Source: Candidatus Rokuibacteriota bacterium
Lineage (GTDB): Bacteria > Methylomirabilota > Methylomirabilia > Rokubacteriales > CSP1-6
Assembly: GCA_003221435.1 (NCBI GenBank)
Contig: QHRS01000146.1
Span: forward strand, 1-9,222
Length of the DNA stretch: 9,222 bases
Direction: 5' to 3'
Positions 1 through 4,864 of this stretch are shown here, piece after piece (position 1 is the first letter of the stretch; each line of letters begins with the position of its first letter). The notes beneath the pieces were generated by a model that saw only the letters and a list, made by a program, of their open reading frames with translations, had not been told where the DNA came from and searched no databases. A program made the position numbers and the translations under genes.

Positions 1-1374
1 GACGGGGTGACCCGGGAGGGGGTCAGCGAACTGCGCTATCGTGACATGAACTTTCCCGCCCGCGCCGGCTGGAAGGAGGTCGTGGCGGTCGGCGACGCTG
101 GCGCGACCCTGGTTAGCAGTTCGGTGCCCGAGCGCGACCGGAGCCGCGAGCTCGGCGACTACCCGACGGACCTCCTGGACACTCCGCCCCAGGATCTCGA
201 GGCACGGGTCGTCTTCACGCGGGAGACCACGTCCGCCACGCTTGCCCGCGCCGATTCAACGTCGGGGGGAGCGAGCGCCGCTCCCCCCGACACCCCCCAC
301 CGGCCACCGGTCGCGACGATTCTTTCACGCGCTCTGACAACGTCGGGGGGAGCGAGCGCCGCTCCTCCCCGACCCCCAACACCGACCAGCGGTCGCGACG
401 ATTCTTTCACGCGCTCTGAGTCCCGCGTGTCGCCCGCCTCCCCGCCGACGCCGACCGCGGTGACCGAGCGGCCAGCGGCTCGAAAGTCCATCCCGCCCAG
501 CCAGGTGGCGCGGTCCTCGATCCCCTCCGATCCCGTGGCCGTCGAGGCCGCTGGCCGCGCGGAGCCGTTCCAGCTCCAGGCGAACCAGCAGGGGACCCCA
601 CGGAACGCTTTCACCGAGCTCATCGCCGCTCAGCAGCTCGGGCTCGGGGTCGTCCTCTTCGCCCTGGTCGTCGCCGCCAGCCTCGGCGCCTTCCACGCTC
701 TGGAGCCCGGCCACGGCAAGACAGTCGTCGCTGCGTACCTCGTCGGTTCCCGCGGGACCGCTTGGCACGCCCTCGTGCTGGGACTCATCGTGACCGCCTC
801 GCATACGGCAGGCGTCTACCTGCTGGGGGTGGTGACGCTCTATGCCTCTCGCTACGTCGTCCCGGAGCGGCTGTACCCGTGGTTCGGGGTCACCTCTGGC
901 CTCACGATCGCGGTCCTGGGCGTGGCGCTCGTCCTCCGGCGGTACGCTGGCGCGGGGCAGCCCCACGCCCATGCTCATCATCACGCCCACGATCACGGGC
1001 ATGGCGCGCACTCCCATCACGATCACAGGCCGAGCGGCACGGTATCGCTCCGGGAACTCGTGGCGCTGGGCGTGACGGGCGGGATCGTTCCGTGCCCGGC
1101 GGCGCTCGTCGTCCTCCTGAGCGCGGTCGCGCTCGGGCGCATCGGCTTCGGGCTCCTCCTCATCGTCGCCTTCAGCATCGGGCTCGCGGCGGTCCTCATC
1201 GGCATCGGGCTCCTCACGGTGTACGCCCGGCGGTTCATGTCCCGCTTCCAGCGCGAGGGACGCGTCATCACTTACTGGCTCCCGCTGACTTCCGCGGCCG
1301 TCATCGCCCTGTCGGGCGTGGTGATCGCCGCGCAGGCTCTTGTAACCGCGGGGATCCTCCGGGTTCAGCTCTGA
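1..1374 (+). CDS. NicO-family nickel/cobalt transporter, 5'-truncated by window edge
   Basis: This is an inner-membrane transporter of the NicO/RcnA-like type, which moves Ni2+ or Co2+; the direction (uptake or efflux) cannot be read from sequence. Residue numbers count from the GTG at position 7, but the frame is open to the window edge and residues 1-70 look like the end of a soluble domain (NFPARAGWKEVVA, SSVPERDRSREL, YPTDLL), so the true start lies upstream. Family signatures are the HALEPGHGKT motif (230-239), the SHT motif in the second membrane segment (265-267) and GGIVPCPAALVVLL (358-371). About six hydrophobic segments follow residue 210. A histidine-rich metal-binding loop spans about 320-340. 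Between the soluble and membrane parts lies an unusual Pro/Ala/Ser linker (about 82-200), partly made of a palindromic DNA repeat. The gene ends at TGA 1372-1374 and converges on the lptG end. Family assignment is firm; substrate is inferred. Confidence 0.88.
   Translation, partial: DGVTREGVSELRYRDMNFPARAGWKEVVAVGDAGATLVSSSVPERDRSRELGDYPTDLLDTPPQDLEARVVFTRETTSATLARADSTSGGASAAPPDTPHRPPVATILSRALTTSGGASAAPPRPPTPTSGRDDSFTRSESRVSPASPPTPTAVTERPAARKSIPPSQVARSSIPSDPVAVEAAGRAEPFQLQANQQGTPRNAFTELIAAQQLGLGVVLFALVVAASLGAFHALEPGHGKTVVAAYLVGSRGTAWHALVLGLIVTASHTAGVYLLGVVTLYASRYVVPERLYPWFGVTSGLTIAVLGVALVLRRYAGAGQPHAHAHHHAHDHGHGAHSHHDHRPSGTVSLRELVALGVTGGIVPCPAALVVLLSAVALGRIGFGLLLIVAFSIGLAAVLIGIGLLTVYARRFMSRFQREGRVITYWLPLTSAAVIALSGVVIAAQALVTAGILRVQL
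257..419. repeat. Tandem pair of ~81 bp palindromic repeat elements inside the NicO-family gene
   Basis: Two adjacent copies run 257-337 (81 nt) and 338-419 (82 nt). They share an identical 28 nt left block (from 257 and from 338) containing a GC-rich inverted repeat, and an identical 30 nt right block (308-337 and 390-419) ending in gcgctctga. The middle 23-24 nt have diverged and differ by one base. Both copies are translated as part of the transporter: the left blocks give TSGGASAAPP in each (residues 85-94 and 112-121). The extra base in copy 2 makes the right blocks read differently, VATILSRAL versus GRDDSFTRSE. This looks like a dispersed palindromic element tolerated inside a coding region. 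Dispersal elsewhere in the genome is inferred, not seen. Confidence 0.85.
261..291. repeat. Perfect inverted repeat in repeat copy 1 (13 bp stem, 5 nt loop)
   Basis: The arms are gtcggggggagcg (261-273) and cgctccccccgac (279-291), with loop agcgc (274-278). They pair perfectly, giving a very stable hairpin in DNA or mRNA. Copy 2 (342-373) keeps the left arm, but its right arm carries a change and an extra base, so its stem is imperfect. The stem lies in the middle of an open reading frame and has no T tract, so it is not a standard intrinsic terminator. Confidence 0.9.
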
Positions 1375-1379
1375 CCCCT

Positions 1380-1411
1380 GGCCAGCATCCAGTTCCCTCC
1401 CATCGCTGGCC
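1380..1411. terminator. Weak stem-loop between the convergent NicO-family and lptG genes
   Basis: In the 53 bp gap between the two stop codons, ggccagc (1380-1386) can pair with gctggcc (1405-1411) across an 18 nt loop. The stem is only 7 bp and is followed by a loose pyrimidine stretch rather than a clean T run. A termination role in either direction is possible from position alone, but the structure is weak. Confidence 0.25.
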
Positions 1412-1427
1412 TTCCTTGCCCTGCTCC

Positions 1428-2849
1428 TCAGGTGCGGGCGCGGAAGAGCAGCGCCGCGCCCAGGCCCATGAAGACGATGTTGGCGGTCCAGGCGGCCATG
1501 AGCGGAGGGAGCAGGTCGGCGCGGGCGAACGCGATGGCGGAGTAGTGCACGACGAGGTAGCCGGCCAGGATGCCGATCGCCAGGCCGATGCCGACCAGGC
1601 GGCCGCCGCGAGGAGACTGGAGTGCGAATGGGATCGCGACCAGGACCATCACGACGTGGGCCAGCGGGAAGGAGAGCTTCGAATACAGTTCGACGAGGTA
1701 CTTCTTGACCTGGTGACCGCTCTCCTGCAGCCGGGCGATGTACGCGCGCAGCTCGACGAAGCTCATCGCGTTCACCGGCCTCTGGATTTCCGTGAAGTCG
1801 TCCATCTTCTCGGGGAGATCGAGAGCCGTGACGACGAACGGGACGGTACTGACCTGGCCCTCCGGTCCGATCTCACGAAGCGCGCCCTGCGAAAACTCCC
1901 AGCCGTCGGGCGTCCAGTGCGCGACCGTGGCGTCGAGGCGGTTCTGCAGCCGGAAGTCTTTGTCGATCTCGAGGATCGTCACGCCGTGCATGTCCTGCGT
2001 CACCGGGTCGAGCAGCTCGAGGCGGAAGAAGCGGGTCTCCGAGCTGCGGAACCAGATGCGCGTCCGGAGCTGGAGGTGGCGCGGGAGCTGTCCGCGAATC
2101 TTCACGCGGTCCAGCTCTTCGCCGCGCTCGTTGAGCGCAGGCAGGAGCAGCTCCTGGAAGAGCCCGGCGCCGATCGCCGTCAGGATCGCGAGGCCGAGGA
2201 TCGGCAGGCTCACGCGATAGAGGCTCACGCCCGCGGCTTTCAGGGCCGTCAGCTCGTGGTAGCGGCTGATCGTCAGGAACAGGAAGATCGTCGCGACGAG
2301 CGTGACCACGGGAAGGCCGTCGTACACCGCCACCGGGAGCCGGTAGAGGAAGTGCTGCAGGATGTACAGGAGCGGAGGCTTGACGCGGAGGTACCGGTCC
2401 AGCGTCTGCAGCAGGTCGACGATCACGAAGAGCACCGACGCCACCCCGAGCGCGATCCCGAAGAACACCAGATAGGACCGGATCAGATAGCGGTCGACGA
2501 GGTGGGTGGAATCGCGCGGGGCCCGCGGCCCGCCGGGGGCGTGCGTGACGGCCGGCGCCTTCTTCGTGAGGCCGCCAGCCCGGGCGACGCGCGCCCACAC
2601 CCACCGGAGCGTCGGCGGGGCGGTCCCGCGCGCCTCCGCCCAGATGAGCGCGCCGCCGATGCCCGCGAAGAGCCCGTTCGGCAGCCAGATGGCGAGCGCC
2701 GGCGCGATCCGGCGCGAGAGCGCGAGGCCCTCGAGCGAGGTGAGGATCAGGTAGTAGGCGACGAGGATCGCGAGGCTCCCGACGAGCGCGAGACTTCGGC
2801 CGCCCCGGTGCGAGCGCACGGCGAGCGGGAAGCCGACCAGCGCGAACAC
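1428..2849 (-). CDS. lptG: LPS export permease: LptF C-terminal tail fused in frame to LptG
   Basis: The frame encodes two pieces. Residues 1-70 (FALVGFPLAVRSHRGGRSL, then two membrane segments ending at a WLPN motif) are the last membrane part of LptF. Residues about 118-473 are a complete LptG-type permease: VDRYLIRSY start, HELTALKAAGVSLYRV coupling region (about 198-213), periplasmic jellyroll (about 235-355), then YSKLSFPLAHVVMVLVAIPFAL and RGGR. LptF and LptG are the membrane halves of the LptB2FG transporter, which extracts LPS from the inner membrane. LptG is normally about 360 residues; 473 here reflects the fused LptF tail. The GTG at 2849 lies inside LptF homology, so it is unlikely to be a natural start. 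The only plausible separate lptG start I found is GTG at 2600 (390 aa), without a good ribosome site. I therefore favour a natural LptF-LptG fusion broken upstream by a frameshift. Confidence 0.85.
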   Translation of the reverse strand: MFALVGFPLAVRSHRGGRSLALVGSLAILVAYYLILTSLEGLALSRRIAPALAIWLPNGLFAGIGGALIWAEARGTAPPTLRWVWARVARAGGLTKKAPAVTHAPGGPRAPRDSTHLVDRYLIRSYLVFFGIALGVASVLFVIVDLLQTLDRYLRVKPPLLYILQHFLYRLPVAVYDGLPVVTLVATIFLFLTISRYHELTALKAAGVSLYRVSLPILGLAILTAIGAGLFQELLLPALNERGEELDRVKIRGQLPRHLQLRTRIWFRSSETRFFRLELLDPVTQDMHGVTILEIDKDFRLQNRLDATVAHWTPDGWEFSQGALREIGPEGQVSTVPFVVTALDLPEKMDDFTEIQRPVNAMSFVELRAYIARLQESGHQVKKYLVELYSKLSFPLAHVVMVLVAIPFALQSPRGGRLVGIGLAIGILAGYLVVHYSAIAFARADLLPPLMAAWTANIVFMGLGAALLFRART

Positions 2850-3745
2850 GATGGCCGCCCCTGGGCCTGGGCCTCGGCGACAGCGGTGGTCAGCTCGCGC
2901 ATGGAGAAGTTCTTCTCGGGTTTGTCGACCCGGGCGCCCTTGAACGGCGACTGGACGGCGAGGTTCATGTCATAGATTCCGAACGCGGTGTAGCGGTACC
3001 GGGTCTGAGTCGCGGCGCCACCGCTCGGCGCCGGCGGCGGCTCGGAGCCCGGCGGGCGAATCGCGAGGTTCACGGGCGGGCTCGGCGCGACGTCGCTCTC
3101 GTTGATCGCACCGTCGATGAGGCGGAGCGTGATCCGCTGGTTCTCCTCGTCCGTCAGGAGCCGCCCCTCGCGCGCGGTGACGATGCGCGTGAGCTTCGGG
3201 TCCCGCTCGTCGGACACGAGCAGCCCCTTCAGCGCGACCTGCGAGGGGCTGACATCTTCCAGGTAGATGACCATGTCGCTGAACGACGTGTTGAAGACCC
3301 GCTCCCTGAGCCCGCTCGCGGCGCGCGTTTGTAAGATTTTGAAGAGCTGGTGCTGGAAGATCGCGTTCGACGCCGGGTTGATAACGAGCGTCAGCGCGGC
3401 CGTCGCGAGGGCGACGACGACCCCCGCCATCAGCACGGGGCGCAACAGCCGCAGGGGACCGACGCCCGCGGCCCTGAACGCGACGACCTCGAGATCGCCC
3501 GCAAGCCGGCCGCCCGCGAGGAGGATCGCCACGAGCAGGGCCATCGGCAGCGTATGCGCGAGGAACGAGGGCAGCATGTAAACCAGAAGCTGGAGCACGA
3601 GGTAGAAGGGGACGCCCTTGGTGATCACGAGCTCCGTCAAGCTGTAGATCCGGTCGATGATGAGAAAGAAGGTGAACAGGCCGCCGCCAAGGGCGAACGG
3701 CGCGAGAAGCTCCCGCAGGACGTATCGATCGATGACGCGGATCAC
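2747..3745 (-). CDS. lptF: LPS export permease LptF, N-terminal part; frameshifted near 2850-2862
   Basis: The protein starts at GTG 3745 with AGAGG 7 nt upstream (3753-3757). Residues 1-296 match the LptF pattern: VIDRYVLRELLAPF at the start, membrane segments at about 18-36, 48-75 and 100-122, GDLEVVAFRAAGVGPLRLL (about 83-101), and a periplasmic jellyroll (about 125-275) with a proline-rich loop (about 230-243). From residue 298 (position 2854) the translation becomes unrelated Ser/Arg-rich sequence, while the expected LptF ending appears in another frame of the same strand from about 2858. Aligning the break with the LptG half suggests about 17 residues, covering the helix ahead of the fifth membrane segment, are also missing. 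LptF is usually 350-400 residues. This is either a sequencing or assembly error or a real lesion. LPS export is normally essential in LPS-bearing bacteria, which favours error or a second copy elsewhere. Confidence 0.85.
   Translation of the reverse strand: MIRVIDRYVLRELLAPFALGGGLFTFFLIIDRIYSLTELVITKGVPFYLVLQLLVYMLPSFLAHTLPMALLVAILLAGGRLAGDLEVVAFRAAGVGPLRLLRPVLMAGVVVALATAALTLVINPASNAIFQHQLFKILQTRAASGLRERVFNTSFSDMVIYLEDVSPSQVALKGLLVSDERDPKLTRIVTAREGRLLTDEENQRITLRLIDGAINESDVAPSPPVNLAIRPPGSEPPPAPSGGAATQTRYRYTAFGIYDMNLAVQSPFKGARVDKPEKNFSMRELTTAVAEAQAQGRPSCSRWSASRSPCARTGAAEVSRSSGASRSSSPTT
2850..2862 (-). other. Frameshift/deletion junction in lptF
   Basis: The N-terminal frame reads ELTTAVAEAQAQGR and loses homology after codon 2855-2857. 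The C-terminal frame picks up as AAIVFALVGFPL from codon 2858-2856. Restoring the frame needs missing sequence of length 1 modulo 3. The LptG half has 17-18 residues between its equivalent Gly and the start of the next membrane helix (VKKYLVELYSKLSFPLAH) that LptF lacks, so about 49-52 nt appear lost. The flank carries a short repeat (gcccag twice, 2861-2872, minus strand), the kind of place where replication or assembly slips. Confidence 0.65.
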
Positions 3746-3780
3746 CCGGCTGCCTCTTTGGCTGTTGTACCATAAGCCTC
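3746..3780. promoter_or_regulatory. 35 bp divergent intergenic region between lptF and the exported-protein gene
   Basis: Both genes start with GTG and face away from each other. The lptF side has the Shine-Dalgarno AGAGG (minus strand, 3753-3757). The rightward side has no purine-rich ribosome site before GTG 3781. I see no convincing -35/-10 pair on either strand; TATGGT on the minus strand (3769-3774) is only a weak -10 match without a -35. Promoters must overlap the 5' coding ends or belong to a non-sigma-70 class. Confidence 0.4.
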
Positions 3781-4848
3781 GTGGCCCGCAGGTTCTCCTC
3801 GTGCCTGCTCGTGTGTGTCGTCGGATCTCTGTGCCTGTTGCAGGCGCCCGTCGCGGCGTTCCCCGGGGCGACGATGGATCGGCTCGACCGCTTCCGGGAG
3901 CTCGCGCGGACGCGCCTGACGGCCGCCGCCGTCACCGGCGGCGAGCGGGACCTCACCGTCTACCGGGAGGTCTTTGCGTTGCTGGACGAGGAGATCGTGG
4001 AGAGTCTCGAGAGCGGCGGCGTCTTCGCGAGCGAAGGCTTCCTCCAGGAGCGGCTCGACGCGTTCACCGAGGCGTGGGGTGGCGCGGCGTTGCGCGTGAT
4101 CAAGACGGGCGGCGTGGTCGTGGGGGCGTTCCGGCTGGCGGACGCGACGGACGGCAACAGCGTCCGCGTGTACGGCGGCTACCGCGGCGAGCCCGCGCTC
4201 CTCGGCACGATCCATCGCGAGGGCAATCCGACGCTCTACCCGATGCCGCCTGCCGTGGGTGGCGCGCCGCAGTTCCTCGTCGTGTGGGAAGGCGCGCGCT
4301 CGGGGCGGGGGACGACCCCGGTGCGTGTGGATCTCGTCCGGCAGGAGGGCGACGCGGTCCGCACGGTGTGGAGCACGGTCGAGCTCTTCGACGGAGAGCT
4401 GCAGACCTGGAGCTATGCGGTGCACGGGGCCGAGATCACGCTGCGCTACGAGCTGCAGTATCCGGGCTGGGTGCCCGGATGCGACGGTCAGACCGAGCAG
4501 GCGGATGTCTATCGGTACGTTCCCGCGCGGCAGACGTTCTCGCTCGCCCGGCGCCGGCTCGCGAGCGCGTGGCACCGGGACTTCCACGCCGTGGTCGATC
4601 GCTTCTTCACGGCGCTGCGCACGGACGATGGCGCCGCGCTGGCCGAGCTGGTGCCCGACGTGCGCCTGCGCGCGCGGCTGTCGTCCTCGCTCGCGCCGGC
4701 GCCCGAGTGCGACGCGGGGGAGGGGGCGGCGCCGTCGACGGTGAGCGTGGCCGCCATGCTCAGCGCCGAGCGGCGGCCGTGGGCGCTCACGTTCCACCGC
4801 GCGGGCTCGGCCTGGCACCTGATCGGCGCAGGGCCGGCGATACCGTGA
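3781..4848 (+). CDS. Exported protein of unknown function with possible NTF2-like C-terminal domain
   Basis: I do not recognise this 355-residue protein as a named family. Residues 1-26 look like a Sec signal peptide: Arg-Arg near the start, a long hydrophobic core (CLLVCVVGSLCLL) and a VAA cleavage site before Phe27. There is no lipobox cysteine after the core, so it is likely periplasmic rather than a lipoprotein. The middle (about 100-260) is predicted beta-rich, with repeated short hydrophobic strands. The end, from about residue 260 (HRDFHAVVDRFFTALRTDDGAALAELVPDVRL and later WALTFHRAGSAWHLIG), follows the helix-then-sheet pattern of NTF2/SnoaL-like domains; this is only pattern resemblance. 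The start is the only GTG fitting the signal peptide and lacks a ribosome site. valS begins 16 bp after the stop, so the two are probably co-transcribed. A role with LPS or the cell envelope is a guess from the divergent lptF neighbour. Confidence 0.7.
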   Translation: MARRFSSCLLVCVVGSLCLLQAPVAAFPGATMDRLDRFRELARTRLTAAAVTGGERDLTVYREVFALLDEEIVESLESGGVFASEGFLQERLDAFTEAWGGAALRVIKTGGVVVGAFRLADATDGNSVRVYGGYRGEPALLGTIHREGNPTLYPMPPAVGGAPQFLVVWEGARSGRGTTPVRVDLVRQEGDAVRTVWSTVELFDGELQTWSYAVHGAEITLRYELQYPGWVPGCDGQTEQADVYRYVPARQTFSLARRRLASAWHRDFHAVVDRFFTALRTDDGAALAELVPDVRLRARLSSSLAPAPECDAGEGAAPSTVSVAAMLSAERRPWALTFHRAGSAWHLIGAGPAIP

Positions 4849-4864
4849 AGCTCCACCGCGCCCC

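Noticed and set aside
261..373. The repeat hairpins as transcription terminators
   Set aside because: They lie inside a continuous coding frame whose downstream part matches a transporter, and no T tract follows either stem.
257..419. CRISPR array
   Set aside because: Only two adjacent units of about 81 nt without unique spacers; the variable middle is a diverged repeat, not a spacer.
762..2975. A 737-codon open frame on the plus strand across the lptG locus
   Set aside because: Its composition is Arg/Glu/Asp/Ala-rich low complexity typical of the antisense of a GC-rich gene, and it overlaps the end of the NicO-family gene and the clearly homologous lptFG on the other strand.
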